A stretch of DNA of 64,000 nucleotides from Struthidea cinerea (taxonomy: Eukaryota; Chordata; Aves; Passeriformes; Corcoracidae): positions 319,412 through 383,411 of the forward strand of contig VZTI01002066.1 of the NCBI GenBank assembly GCA_013397865.1, written 5' to 3'. Position numbers and translations under genes: made by a program. The first letter of the stretch is position 1. Each line of letters starts with the position of its first letter. Shown piece by piece: positions 1-13,402 of this stretch. The notes beneath the pieces were generated by a model. It made no database searches and was not told the DNA's origin. It saw only the letters and a program-made list of their open reading frames with translations.

Positions 1-2156
1 GCTGGTCAAAGAACCAATAACCTCCTGTCATCTTTGGTAACCAAGTTATATAAATCAAACTATAATTAATTATATAACCACTTTCTTCCTGAACTTAGAT
101 TGTGTTGTTACTCGTCGTTCTTGGTATACAGCGACAGTAGGCCTTGAAAAGATAACATCAATAAGCTAGTTCACAGTTCCATGCATCTAGTTTCATGCAT
201 AAGTTTGGTCCTTTGACTGTCTATGTAATTCTCATATTTAAACATTTTTCATAATCCTACAATGCAAAAATCTTTGTCCTTCCCCTCAAATTCATGTAAG
301 ATTTTGTCATCCTTCCACTTTGTGGGAACAAAGAAAGCAATGAGAGCTCATCAGAACAAAGGGTATGGAAAGGGAACTGTTTAGAATATAAACAGAAAAG
401 TAGCATTGTCTGTAGCTTCTGCTAGTACTGTAAGATGGAAATCACAGCGTGCTTCAAAGAAGCATGTTTTCCGAATTTCAGTTTGCATAAGGCTTGTTGT
501 CACAGGCTCTTAGAAAAAAAAAAAAACAGAAGCAATTTGAAAAGAATGCAGTATTTTTATATTGTATGTTTCTTTCATATCAGAATTATAGGGTTTTACA
601 AGCTGGTTGAAGAGAAAAATTTACACAATGCTATTCTTCAAATAAAACTAACAAGAATACTTCTGATGGGTCGAGGTTTGGGCAAGCTTTCAGTATGAGT
701 AGAGGTAGGCAAAAGAAGCTTATGGATAACTGGTTATGTTCTTATTGTGTTTCAAGTGTTTTTGTCTTTCCTTTTAGCTCTCTTGTTTGGTTTAAAGTGG
801 ACTTTTTTTGCAGTTTTCTCAAATTTATATGTGTTCCAGGAGCTTTAAAGATTTTATCCATATCAGACAAAAATTTCACCTTCTAAGGAGACTGACAAAA
901 ATGGCTGTGGAACAGGAGTGGGTTTCAACGGTTAAGCTAGAGGACTGAGAAACAATTACAGGCTTGGTTTAACTTGATTGGCATGATTATCAGGAGAAAG
1001 TTATAACAGATGAGATATTTGGATAAGTGACCGGGCTGAAGAGGGAACAGCAAATTAGTCAAACAAAAAACTGTTTAAATCAGATAGAACAAATGGGCTA
1101 TACTAGTGGAGATACCTACACAGGATCCAAATCAGATCTCATTATTTTAGGAATTTTTCTGGCCCTTCTGCTAAATATTGTTTTAAGATAATACAAAATG
1201 GAGCATGTGAACAATGGGAAATAAAACTGTTCACGACTTTGAAAGTACTAAAAGCAGGGTTAACAGAGATGTCAGCAAGAGACCAGCAGGGTGTGAAAGG
1301 TGGGGGATCGCATGGCACAGCATGCTGTGAAATTGAGACAGGTAAGAGAAAGACCCACATTCAGTTTATAGAAATGTGAAGACCATGAATTAATTTTTCT
1401 GAACAATCATGTATGTAAGTGACCAAATGTAAACCAATCACATTTGGCAGTAATTATTAAGTAACTCTTAGTAATTATGCAGGTGGCCTCATTCTACACT
1501 AGCATGAAACTCTTTATTTCCCAGGAGTTTTTTCCCCCTAGTAAAGGAAGCAGTAAGTCATTTAGAGACAGTGCTATTTGCTACAATTTTGGCCCATATT
1601 TGTAAACAGTTTAGGCATCATTGGGGGTTTTGTTTTCGTTTTTGGATTTTTTTTTAATAAATCTTCTATACACTGACAGAAAGATTTTGAATGCTGAAGC
1701 AGATATTCTAGAGGTCAAAGGCATCTTTGCTTTACACAGATATAATAAGAACAGGTTAAATATTTGGAGAAAGATTGCCATGGGCCACATTCTGTAATGT
1801 TTAGCTCTGCAGAAACAGCTAATGATGAGTTGGAACAATGTTTTTTTTCTAAATACTGTGATCTGATAAATATCTTCCAGTGGTGAAGTGTGAATGGTGG
1901 TGCTTTGTACACTAAACACCCTAAAGGATGGAATGCCATACATTCTTATTAACATATTGTAGGGTCTACAAATGACTTAAATGAGGTCAGTAACCTCTCC
2001 ACACAAGGCTTCTGTATGTTAATATAAAATTAACTTAAACTCTTAACTTGAACTGGCATAAAAATCACACTATGCAATACTTACCTCTATCTAATTGATG
2101 TTTTTGCATTTCTAGGGCAGAAATCAGGAAAAAAGTCGTTTCCACACCATGAGCCA
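1..2156. other. Unique AT-rich sequence, no gene seen
   Basis: I see no repeat family, RNA gene or supported exon here. The only low-complexity element is an A13 run at 514-526. Open frames are all below 115 codons and carry no recognisable domain or splice signals. Confidence 0.6.
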
Positions 2157-2838
2157 CCTCACAGAATCACAAACTCACAAAGTCACATAACAGCTACAAG
2201 AGTTGATGTTGGTGGGAATAACTGGAGACTGTCTAATTCACTCCCTCATGTATGTTCTGCTGGAATAAGTTGCTGCCCGGTTTGTCTGTGACAGTCTGCA
2301 AGGCTGGAGACTGCACAATCTCTCCAGGCAGCCTGTTTGTGTGCTCAACCACAACCAGAGCAAAAATGAGTGTTCTTACATATGTCTGTGCTTATTACCT
2401 CTTGTCCTGTCACTGGGCACCACTAAGAGGAGTCAGTCTCCCTCTTCTTGATTCCCTCTGTTTTGCTATTTAAATATATCGGAAACGTCCCCCTGAGCCT
2501 TCACCTCTCTGGGCTGAACAGTCACAGCTCTTCCATACTCTTCTTGTACAAAAGATGCTCCGGTCCCTTAACTATCTGTCTGGTCCTTCATGGCTCACGG
2601 ACAGCTTGTTGTCCAACAGGAGCCCAGGTCCTTCTCCACAGAGCTGCTTTCCAGCAGGTCACCCCCAGCCTGTGCTGGTGCCCGGGGTTATTCCTCCACA
2701 GGTGCAGGACCCCCTGCATTTGCCTCAGCTGAATTTCAGACAGTTCTTCTCTGCCCACTTCTCCAGCCTACTGAGGTCCTTCTGAAGGTCTTCACAGCCC
2801 TCTAGGGTGTTGGTCACCAGGTGAACTTGGTGAGGAAG
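2157..2838 (-). mobile_element. CR1 LINE, 3' portion, minus strand
   Basis: Read on the plus strand this is the reverse complement of a bird CR1. It opens with a degenerate 'cacagaatcacaaactcac' (the inverted CR1 3' tail) and continues through the 'ggagactgcacaatctctcc', 'cttgtcctgtcactggg', 'gagccttcacctctctgg' and 'gggctgaacagtcacag' blocks. It then runs into 'aggtccttctccacagagc' and the 'ggtgcaggacc' block. CR1 is a non-LTR retrotransposon that is usually 5'-truncated, and this copy lacks nearly all of ORF2. About 250 bp expected between 'gatgctccggtccc' (near 2555) and 'ctcacggacagc' (near 2593) is missing, so the copy also carries an internal deletion. The divergence is typical of an old copy. 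Confidence 0.9.
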
Positions 2839-3075
2839 TATTCTGTCTTTGGCTTGCTGGCAGTTCTTGTCCTTGAACCTTCCTGAGGGCCCACTGCAGG
2901 CTCATGGTCAGCTTGCTGTCCACCTGGATGCCTGAGTCCTTCTATGTGGTGCTGCTGTCCAGCTGGTTGCCCCCAGAGTGTGTGAATCTTTTCATCTCCA
3001 TGGGGAGGACTTTGAATTCTCCCTTCTTGCCCTACATCAGATGGCTGTTGGTCCAGTTTTCCAGTTCCCTATGAA
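2839..3075 (-). mobile_element. Second CR1 fragment, minus strand, overlapping in content
   Basis: This segment repeats CR1 consensus already present in the piece at 2157-2838: a 'ctcatggtcagcttgctgtc' block and a 'gtgctgctgtccagctgg' block match 'ctcacggacagcttgttgtc' and 'gagctgctttccagcagg' there. It then continues toward the CR1 5' side with a 'catggggaggactttgaatt' block. A single intact CR1 would not contain these blocks twice. It is therefore either a separate CR1 of the same orientation or an internal duplication. The boundary is approximate. Confidence 0.7.
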
Positions 3076-6000
3076 TTGTGACATAACCACTTGATTTATC
3101 AGTAGTCCCTGGTAGCTTATAATAATGGCATTTCTTACAGATTTAATACTAGCTACTGCATGCATAATGAGTTTTTGTTTATTTGTCTTCTTGCTTGCCC
3201 TTCTGGGGCAGGGGAACTGACATTTTCTGTTTAACACTTATTCAAATTATCCTTTTACTGGGAAAACACACATCTTTTTATAACTTGGAAAATTAAATGT
3301 AATTTTATTCAGAAAACAACTGAATTAAAAGTACTGGGGTTAAGAATCAGTCCTATATTATATTTCTTTTCCAAAACTTTCTTCTAGCCTTAGTTTTTAA
3401 AGGTTTTTTTAGATTTTTAACTAAATGCAATGTAATTTTGCTTTTGCCTGAGCATGCTTTTTTCCTGCTTGCTTGCCTTCTTCAACAGAAAAAAATTTAT
3501 TTCATATACAAAGCCTGAGCCTAAGAGAGATTTCCTCCCACTGATGTCTCCAATGACTTAGTTATATTGACAACATTTTTTCCTGTGCTGCAGCTTTGCT
3601 TAATGCAGGAGACAACAAGTATAGCAGTGTTAGAGATCATGAAGTATACTTCAACCCTATTCCATGCATCAGTTAAGACAATGTAAGAAACTAGACTTGG
3701 AGGTCTGCTGATAGCCAGATAGTGGTGCACAGGAAGCATTCTGCTTTGCTGTGAATTTTAACGACTTTGTAGTTATCTCAAGAACTTATCTCAGGTAATT
3801 ATTTCTATTCCAAGTTACCATCACTTGGTTAGATGTCTGTAAAGACACAGGGAGATGGCCAAAACACAGCTGAAATAATCCAAGGATCCTCTTTTTTGAC
3901 TCCTTTACACCCAGAATCAGAGACTGTGTTTTTAATTCACTGTGTCATGATGATTACTGAGTTACTTGGAGACATTTTCATTATCTTACTTCTTCAGGTC
4001 AGCACTGATCTTGTAAATAATATTAGCTGTATCTATATTAATGGGTCTGGATTTGTAGGGGAACATTCCTGGAACATATTTTCAGGGACTGATAGACTAT
4101 AATCCATGTTCCTGATTAGCTGAACACTGTCCCAGACAGGATCTTTTAGGGAACATTTGCCATGGGCACTTGGCATCCAGCCACTCACTGTGAAAACTAA
4201 GACGGTTTACTAAGGGGTCAACACATGCCGTGCTGCTAGAGATGCCTGGGATATTCCTGGGCTAACTTACTAGGATGGGGGCAGCCTTCCGGCCTGATTT
4301 GAACACTGAGCAGTCTCACTGTATCTGTTACACCTACCTGTCTACATAATGTTGAAGACTCCAGTGGATATTTGCCAGCTTGGAGCTACAGTGTGGGTGA
4401 CTAAAGCCATGCCTTCTATTATTTTCTAGTGATGAGCCATAAAGCATTAACTTTTGGCCTCTAACACATCTTCAGGAAGGTTTTTATTTAACCCATATAT
4501 ATCAGTGTTCTGTGGGTTCTTCTCTTCCCGATGCTGGGATGCAAAGGGAAGTCGGGGTCTACAGTGTCTAACTCTGCTTTTAATCACAGGCCAGCAAACT
4601 GTAAAACTCCTTCAAATATTTATCACTAATTTACTGAGGATTCTGCAGCTTCTTTTCTCTGGTGACTCCAATTTCTGGTCCTGTTAAAAGCTTTGACATT
4701 TAAACAACAAACAACAGGAGGACCCTTTTTGTGGAATCAGATGCAAAGGTTGTGTCTACCTCTTGTTTTCTGACTTTAGGTTGATCCCTGGAAAGTTTCT
4801 TCTCTCTGAATGCCTGTTCAGCTGCTATTGCTAAGATCTTGGAGTGGATAGCTCTGCCCCACTCTGCTTTTCTTGCCTGAAATTAGGAGAGGGATAACCT
4901 GTGCTCTCTGAAGTGGATGTTAGCAGACTAGAGGAGTGGAAGGACCTTCTCCAAGGAAATTTGTCACCTGGTGAAGGCCAGAGACCTCCCTGAATGAAAT
5001 GTGATTGCACACTATTCATAGTCCACTGGTAAAAGTGATACCTGTCTACCTAAACTCACCCCAGTTGTGTTGTTCCTGCAGCAGGTTTGCCTTGACCACC
5101 AAGACACCTTCATTGCTGTTCCACAGCCAGCACTGACAGAATTCCTAAGTACTTGAGTGCCTCTCTCTGTTTCATTTCCCACATGCAACTTCTGACAACT
5201 CTCTACTTCCTGCCACCCTTTCCACCCTTCATCCTGCCTGGCCACCTGTGCCCAGACTACAGTCTCCTACAAGGAGACATGTCCTGATCTGGTTTCAGCA
5301 TGGTAAACTTTTGACATGTGCCATTTCCCTGGCACATTTTACACGCCTTGTGAACCATTTCAGAGCTCATATGCCTTGACCTTCAGTGGAGTGGAGCACA
5401 CATGCACCACATTAAATTGTGATCTCTGCCTTTATCTATGTCCTGTGACATCTCACATGCTTTCGTGATTGATGCTGTAATTTGAAAGAACAAGGGAGGA
5501 ATTTCAGTCCTCTCCACAGATTTCCCTCTACATTTCCGTTTACGATGCATGAGTCCCCAAAATGGGCAGCTTAAAACAATGAAAGAAACAACAGAAAGAT
5601 GTCATAAACATCTAGGAATGGGACAGATTAGGATACTGGTCGCAAGTGAATGCTTTGCAGTTGCCTGAGTTACTTAATTTTAGTTCAGTTGTTCAGCTGC
5701 TCTTGCAGAGACTGAGGATATTGTATGCAATATTCTTCCTTTCGCCAGCAGCTCAGAGTCACAGCAACATTATCTGACCATCTTTGCTTTTGGGGTTTTC
5801 TTTGGGGATTTTATGCTTTACTGTTTGGGAATATACTTTAGGAATACCTGCCACATCATGTACCTGAACATGGCTATTCCTGCCTTGAGGAAGTCTGTTC
5901 TAGACTGGGGAAAGGAACTTAAGATTTCTGTGGTATGGGTCACTTCTTCTGTGACAAGGCAGTGGGTATGAGTTGAATTCAAACAAGGCAGTGGTTTATG

Positions 6001-6169
6001 GAATGACCCAAAGGTGAGCAGAGCACCAAAAGACAGCTGCTCGGAGTCCAGAGAGAAAAATCAGTATGGGGCAGGAATGAGACATCAGTCTCTGGGTTAC
6101 AGTGACACACTTTTGTCTCTGCATGAATGCATTAAAGGTACTTGTCAGACTTTCTTCCTACTTTGATCA
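3076..6169. other. Unique sequence, no gene seen
   Basis: No repeat family, RNA gene or supported exon was recognised. Short frames near 5.0-5.2 kb on the minus strand have no recognisable domain. Confidence 0.5.
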
Positions 6170-6575
6170 TCTCATTAACCAGTTCTCCCCAGGAAGAAAC
6201 TGTGTTCCTCAGGCAGGCTTGGATAACATGACTTTCTTATGGCACATATTGCTAGAGTCATCAAGAAACCTTGCTTAGGTTTCATAGACATCTGCCTTGT
6301 GTGGTTAGGTTTACATTGTTCCCCCACCTTTCCCTTGACTCTTAGCCCTGGCCACTCCCTCGGGCTCTCCCTATTGGTTCCTGTACCCCAACTCTGCCCA
6401 TGTACCACCCCTGCGATCTGAGAAAACGTCCCTGCTCCCTGGCTACGAGGTCTCTCTGTCTATGGGGGTCATTGAGTCAAGATGTGACCATTAAAGATCC
6501 TCTGAAACCCTCATGGGGAGATCCTTCTCGCCTCCTTTGCCATCACTGTGTTGTAAGGCTGACAGCTAACAGAGC
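6170..6575 (+). mobile_element. Possible degraded LTR (GC-richer island)
   Basis: This is a local rise in GC inside AT-rich DNA. Its order of motifs resembles a retroviral LTR: a CCAAT-type 'ctattggttcctgtacccc' near 6370, a C-rich stretch, an ATTAAA polyadenylation variant at about 6490, then a pyrimidine-rich block and a possible terminal 'gctaaca' ending near 6571. I found no target-site duplication and no clear TATA box, so both boundaries and the identity are tentative. A unique GC-rich non-coding segment is the alternative. Confidence 0.35.
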
Positions 6576-9464
6576 AAGAGTGCGGGGCCGTACTGGAGGA
6601 CAGAATGGCTGTCCTGCCCTAAGAAGCCCCGCTGCGCTGCCAGGGAAGGCTGCAGCGTGCTAAACCAAACCTAGCATTTACAACGCTGCCTCAACATTTT
6701 GGTGTTTAAAATATAGAAAGGTTGTTTCCAATTTTACTCCATTTATCAGACTATGAGAGTTTCAATTTGGTTGTCAGAAACTTAAATGGATTAAGAATCG
6801 TTTTTGAAGTAAAAAATTATTGCAGTCCCACACCTTTGTGAGAGAAAAGAATCAGGGTACTTGAGGGAAATGGATTTGTTAGGATGGGAGAAAGACATCT
6901 TTGCTGGTGATTCACACTATAATGATGTCTGACTCTTTTATTCTGAGCAGGAGCTACAAAGAGATGTTTTTTCTACCTATTGAAGAGATTCTATGAGGAC
7001 ATATCAGCACAGCTAGGACTTATTTTCTCTTTGTCTGTGTTCCCTCAGATACAATTTTCTCGGTTTCACATTTTACGAACAAACTTTTCCTGTAAGTCAA
7101 GGCAATACTTACTCAAGAAGTGAGCTACTAAAGACAATGCACAGTCGTGTTACAGGATCATGTATTGGACAGGTCTGTAAAAGACTGGGACTTCCAGACT
7201 CCTTAAAGGACCTCAAACAGAATATAATTTTATTTGTATGGGATGAAAACTGGCTGACCTATAGCATTATTTATGCTATTCAGTCACTGTAAATTTGTGA
7301 TCTCTGGTGGGGAAGAAGGGCAACTCTCAGATAGGCCATGATGCTGAAGATGCCATAAATCTCCTCTCTTTTCCGGGTCATAGCATGCAGTGAGAACAGA
7401 GTTCAAAGTGGGTGATGCTCTTGGAAATGAATAGTAGAAGATCTGCTAGTCTCTAAACCAGAAACTTTCAAAGCCTGGTTGCTGCAGTCAGCCTGCAAGG
7501 TCTTCTGTGTGAAGTGTCTTACTGCCAGTGAAAACTAGCATTTTCTATAGGAAATCTTATGGTAATCATATTTACTATTATCCCCATTAAATCTGGTGTA
7601 ATTTGACCAAGCACAATACAGCCTTCCAAGAGCTACTACCTGCAATTCTTCCGCCATCATTCACTGAATATCAGACGGGTGAGATTATTGCACTGGCCAA
7701 GAAAAAATATTTAAGACTTGCACTGGATTTCCAGCCTGAATGGGGTAAGCCTGGGATAGCAACCTGCCTGATGTTACCCTGGAGACATAATCTATAACTA
7801 GGCATTTATTATTTTGATGGATGTGTTCATATGCTTCCAGGTAAACACAAATGTTAAAATGTTAAAATGAATAGTTAGTCAGAGGAGCTACTAGCCATAA
7901 CAACAAGAATACTGTGATAGCAACAACGGTTTTGGAGCACTAATGTCTCCTGTCTTTTCTGCTTGTGTAGACTGTTCGAAGAGTAAGAACTGTCTCTTCC
8001 TCACATTTACCAACCTGCTCCAGGTGGGAACTCTGAAGGAATGGAGTGAAAGTAATATCAAGGAAATTGTTCAAAATTTGTTCATGAAGAAAACAAGCTT
8101 CAGAGGGACAAGGGATGTTCAGACTCAATTCCACTTTCCTTCCCAGCGTCTTTTCCATAATGCAAATGTCATAGGCTGGATCAGTATATCTACAATGAGC
8201 TCTTCAGTCTCTTCTTTCAAGGATCTTGCCTCTTCCAAAAGGGAGGTGTGACAGTTTCAAGTGGAATGGTTCTTGCAGGTGATTTTCTTTATAAGGTTGA
8301 AGTAAATCCAACAAAACCAGAGAACATAATAAACCCCAGCTACCCCATGTAGAAAATAAACTAGTCTTTGGCCTTTTTTTGACTTTCTGGAAAGAAGACA
8401 AAAAGACCTGGGCTATCTCATCAGATATCCTGGCAGTTGCTACAGACTGTACAATTTGACTGCATCAGGAAAAGAAAGTATATTTTTACACATGGCTGAA
8501 GGTTTTGTTCTTCAAGTGTCTGAGTGTAGAAGGTGTAAGCAAACCAGAAAATAAAATTGTGAAACAGATCTGTTTGAAGCATCACAATGTTTGTTCCTAT
8601 TCATTAGAGCAGTGAAAGCTTCAACAAATCTTTCACAAACTGAAGTCAGAGTATAATGAAATGTCATAGAACTCTGCAGGACTAAGAGAGGCTTTTCCAG
8701 AACAGTAGAATCCCTGAGAGGGAATCTATATTTGGGAAACAAAAAACAGGGATAAATGGTTTCTACTCTTTCTTCACTCTCTATGAAATTTCCTCTGAAT
8801 GCCTGGGTTTCAGTCCAGCATCTAAATCACACATCAAGAAAAAAAAATGAACCATTGCAAATTGTCTGGGGGTTTTTCCTGACTGAAGAAAAACAAGTGT
8901 TTTTTCTGTTGCACATTAGCTGTAACAATTTGCACTTTAAAAAGAAAAAAGGTAGTGCAAATGAAGTGAAGAGTAGATCTCCTGGTAGTATTCATTTTTT
9001 TCAGGATACTATATATTAGAAGTCTGTATGAGAAATAGGGGGACTCATATGCCTTCATCAAAGGAAGACAAACTCTCTTGCACAGTGTAGTCAATATCCT
9101 AGGTTCCAGTTAAAAAGTAGGTAACACCGTTGCTGTGGAGTTAAGATTTGGAACTTCAGTTTACTGCAGCTCCTTGGTTGCTTGGCTGTTCTGGCAAGAT
9201 AGCAGAACAATATACCTGTGGGTCTGGGGATGCCTTTGTGTTATGGAGTAAAAGCAAAGAATCCTGGGCCTGTTTGTACACAGATGGACTTTGTCATGAC
9301 TTTGGCAAGGACCCTTTGGGCCTGTTACTAATGGGTTTGAATTAAATGGGTTTGCATCACTGAACTAATGACAGCATGAGGTGTTCTTCCATTCTGTTTT
9401 ATAACTGACAATAGACAATCTCTCCACTCATAGCAGAGTCTGAAAGACCAAAATATCCCAAACC
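6576..9464. other. Unique AT-rich sequence, no gene seen
   Basis: No recognisable repeat, RNA gene or exon. Small tandem 'aatgtta' motifs occur near 7850-7868. The frame at 7943-8251 (102 codons) and its antisense partner show no family resemblance. Confidence 0.55.
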
Positions 9465-10050
9465 ATTTCCTGTTGGACTGTAAATGTCTGCAAAGCCGGA
9501 GACTTCACAATCTGTCTGGGCAGCCCATTCCACTCTTTTTGATTAATAAATTTCTTTTTGCTTATGCTTTAATGGAATGTCTCATGTTTCAGCTTGCTCC
9601 CATTACCTCTGATGCTGTCACTGGGTAACACTGAGAATTTTCAGGCTCCCTCTTCTTCATTCCCTTCACTCAACTATTTACACACATTGGTAATGCTCTC
9701 CTGAGCCTTCACTTCTCTGGGCTGAACAGTCGCAGTTCTCTCATCCTCTTGTTGTACAAAAGATGCTCCAGTGCCTTTACTGAACTTTCTTCAGAAAGCC
9801 TGTGTCTCTGTTGTACTGGGGAATGTGGAACTGAACCCCCACCTTCCAGCCATGGTTTCAGTGCTGCTGAGAGAAAGAAGGGAAGGATCTCATCCCTTGC
9901 CCTGCTGACAGTTCTGTTCCTTGTGCAGTCCAGGCTGCTGGTGGCCTGAGGGTGCACGGCTGGCTCACAGTCAGCTTGCTATCCACCAGGACCCCCAGGT
10001 CCTTCTCTGCAGTGGTGCTGTCCAGCAGCTCACACCATTTGAATCCCTGA
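9465..10050 (-). mobile_element. CR1 LINE fragment, minus strand
   Basis: The plus strand shows the inverted CR1 block order: 'ggagacttcacaatctgtct', 'gggcagcccattccactc', 'cattacctctgatgctgtca', 'gagccttcacttctctgg', 'gggctgaacagtcgcag', then the 'gctgacagttctgttccttg' and 'caggtccttctctgcag' blocks. The conserved 3' tail repeat is missing at the left edge, so this copy is truncated at both ends. It retains the interior stretch (about 9780-9960) that is deleted from the 2157-2838 copy. It appears to be of the same broad subfamily as that copy. Confidence 0.9.
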
Positions 10051-13000
10051 TCCCTTCTTTCTCCTTCTCAATTGTCAGACACTTTGAAACACCCACCTTT
10101 GTTCATTCCTCAGTTACGTAATTATGAAGTTATTGCCAATAACCTTCAGAATACTCCTGGACTCTTGTTGGTAGTTAGGTGACCATACTTTATGTGGTAG
10201 CTCCCCATTAACTCTTTAAAGGAAAGAAAATAAGATAACGGGTTGGATACAGCTATTTGTATTTGTGTCACTATTGAAAAATAAGCAACTTCTGTGGATA
10301 AAAAAGCAAAAATATATTATCCCAGAAAGAGACAAAGCCCATACCGATAAATCCTCTTTCTTGAATTTGTATTATTTCCTATATTTCCTATTTTAGGCAG
10401 AAGTTGATAAAAAAGACATTGTCAAGTTATTAACCATCTCTCATGTTACTTAGAATGAATGTTCCATTTTTAGTCACAGTTGTTTTGCATTTCAAAGACC
10501 TTTTTGATGAAAATTAGGAAACAAATTCTCTGAATCTCTGATCCTTTCTCTTTTCAAAGTGATTTTCTGCATGACGAGGTCACACCCAGTGCTATATCAA
10601 GCTCCTAATTATGGCCCTGATTTAATTCATCTACAGAGGAACAGGGCAATCTGTCATGAATAATTTCAGAACCTTGGAGTTAGACAAACTCCAACAATGC
10701 CTTTATAGATGCTCAGTTCTTTGAGCATCTTACCAATAGTCAGGTAATATCCCACATATTATGCTATGCATTACTAGTTGTGCGGTTGTGGACCAAAAAA
10801 TGGTCTGTGCTCCTGAGGCCTGCCAGTCAAAATTGCAAGGATATGGACTTGTCCGCCTTTGTACATTTGAGGGAGTAACTTAAGTAATATCAGGGCCATG
10901 TTGGTTTACTGAATTTGTCTGTGGTTTCTGGCAGAGACTGGGAAATTGTAATAAAATTCTGTTGTTTTGTTTTCCACCTCAAATGCAATTGTGAGTGAAA
11001 CATGTTCTTATATAGTTTTTCTGCTTATATCTACCCATCTGAGCCTGCATATGATGTTTAGGCTGCAGGATTCCCTGTTACTCTAATAACCACTTTTTCG
11101 CAACTCAGAATATGCACTGAGAAGATTTCCTACACTGATCCAAGATGGACTGCAGGAGGAGACCTAGTGCGAAGATGCAGGTATTGTCTTCATCAACGGT
11201 CGTCAAGGTCTTTTTTGGTCTTCCTCCTAACTAGGTGAAATTTCTACCCTCCTTATATACAGCCCAATCTTATCCTCCTCCACTTCTTTTCATATAGCAT
11301 GATCTAGACAGAGACTTAAGCAATATAGTCATATATGTGGTAGCATGTACTTCATAAAGATTATTAGCATATGATGCATTTTAATATTTAAATAACCCTG
11401 AATGAGGCAAAAGTTCATTTTTGTCCATAGCATTCTTCAACTTGCTGGTCATACAATTTCTTTTAGTTCTGCTCAGCTCTTCAGAGACAAAAAGAGGACC
11501 ATTCTGTCTCCACCAGACCAGGTCCTCCAGCTACGTCATATTTTCTCCATGTCCGTTATGTGTATCTCCACCTGCAAAGACAACCCAGTGGTACACAGGG
11601 CAGGCTGTAGATAGTAAGGCTTAGCCCTTGCCTGGGCCCTTGGTCTTCATCCCACATAGGGGTGTTTCAGCACTACGAGTGATTACCTCATAACCAACCT
11701 GAAATGTTACACTTTGGCCTTCTCCCAACTCCACTGTAAGAGGCGGAATGTTTACAAACTAAGAGGCATTTTAAATGCACCGTTCTTCCCTCTGGTGGAA
11801 AAGCTGTTGGTAATTACTGCCATTTCTTAAGTTAACTGCAGCAATAATCTGATGGGAGGTGTTCTTTCATCTGGCATTAGCCAAAGGAAATGACTTTACA
11901 TCTACATTAATTTACATATATATTAAGCTCATGACAAAGCAAATTGTAAAGATAAAACACCATCATCATGTCTCTGCTTCCACTGCCTGTGCACTTCATT
12001 CTTGTCCTTCAGTTTGACCAGCAGGTCTCGACTCATCCATGGTGGTCTCCTGCCTTCCTTTCATGGTTTCTTATACTTGGAGACGAAGGATGGCTGTAGC
12101 AAGATGGAAGCAGCTTAAAAAATGGGAAGAAAAAGATATTCATGTAAGCCATGACACAAAGCGCTTTTCCAAAATGCATGTTGTTTTTGTAGTTTGTTAG
12201 AACCACTCAGCACAGACATTAACTTAAAACTGCCTAATCTGCTTTCCTCCTTTGTTGATCATCCTTAGAGAAACAGCCTTGGTGTTGGTGCTCTCCTCTT
12301 AACACTTAGACTGATACTCAGTGGTCAGTCAGCTACGGTTCAGAGTGTACATACAGCCAGCATTGTGAAAGAAAAAGTATGTGCAAGGATGTGCCATGTG
12401 AGCATATGTCATGACATCCAGAATGCAAAGTAAATAAAGGGCACCAGAATAGAGTACATCTGTCCCTCTGTCTGTCTATGTCTAAATTTCTACAGCAACC
12501 AAAGAGCAACTGCTGATTGGAAATTAGATTTGTAGGTCAAGAAAGAAACCTGTTTTATGACCTGACTAAATTATTTTCTGTCAGTTGAATTAGATGAAAC
12601 TCTTAAACCAAATCAAGGGATGCTGAAGAGAGACAGGAGCATTTGAAGAGGCCGGAGGCCAGAGTGAATGTTTCGTAAGTCGTGCCAGTGGCTCAGATAA
12701 TAATGAAAATAATCAAAGGCTTCTCAGCTAGAATAACTTTCTCCTCCAGGACAAACACTACTGACAGAACTAATGGGCTTTAGAAAAGCAAACACAAGCT
12801 GGGACAGTGTATTTAAAGCAACTGTTGGTGAAAAACAATATAATTAGAACTCTGTGTTTGCTTTACAGTCACAAATTGTTGCAATTTGCTTTGCTCTCTG
12901 CTTTTCTGGGAGGTAAAAGGAAGAGGAACAGGAATAAATCTCCCTCCGGGCCTTGGTATTTTAGCTGAGCCAGTCTTGATCAGACTTTGCGCATTATAGC

Positions 13001-13095
13001 GAAGCTACCTCACTCATGGACATTAGAAGGATGTATGACACCTGTTCTTTGTTTAGCAAGAAGATATTTGGATTTATTATAATTTCATTTTAACT
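10051..13095. other. Unique AT-rich sequence, no gene seen
   Basis: No repeat family or exon could be supported across this stretch. Overlapping frames at 11402-11624 are short and lack any recognisable motif. Confidence 0.55.
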
Positions 13096-13125
13096 TTTCT
13101 TTCTCTCTTTCTCTCTCTCTTTCTC

Positions 13126-13160
<35 letters not shown>

Positions 13161-13167
13161 NTCTTTT
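13096..13167 (+). repeat. (TTTC)n / (TC)n microsatellite with an N
   Basis: An impure TC/TTTC tract passes into a pure TTTC run at about 13126-13160, interrupted by the single ambiguous base at 13161. The plus strand is entirely pyrimidine over nearly 70 bases. The N falls in the purest part, which suggests the tract length was not resolved in the assembly. Confidence 0.97.
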
Positions 13168-13308
13168 GTCAGGTAAAATTTAGGACATCTCTCTCTATGG
13201 ACAGTATCCTATCACAGAAACAGATATTGGTGTGCTGGAGTTACTAGAGCAAACTAAGCATCGGAGGTTATAAATTTTGTGTTTGTCATTCATAAGAGCC
13301 TACCTGTC

Positions 13309-13402
13309 TGTCTTCCTTCCTTCCTTCCTTCCTTCCTTCCTTCCTTCCTTCCTTCCTTCCTTCCTTCCTTCCTTTCCTTCCTTTCCTTCCTTTCCTTCCT
13401 TC
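13309..13402 (+). repeat. (TTCC)n microsatellite with TTTCC interruptions
   Basis: Tandem TTCC units run from about 13311 to 13372, followed by TTTCC-containing nine-base units to 13402. The plus strand is all pyrimidine. The open frame across it (a Leu-Pro-Ser-Phe repeat) is a by-product of the tetranucleotide and not a gene. Confidence 0.97.

Noticed and set aside
2448..2805. Overlapping frames at 2448-2805
   Set aside because: They are antisense to a CR1 fragment and reflect its CG-richer composition.
13096..13402. Direct repeats considered as a CRISPR array
   Set aside because: These are simple microsatellites without unique spacers, in a vertebrate genome.
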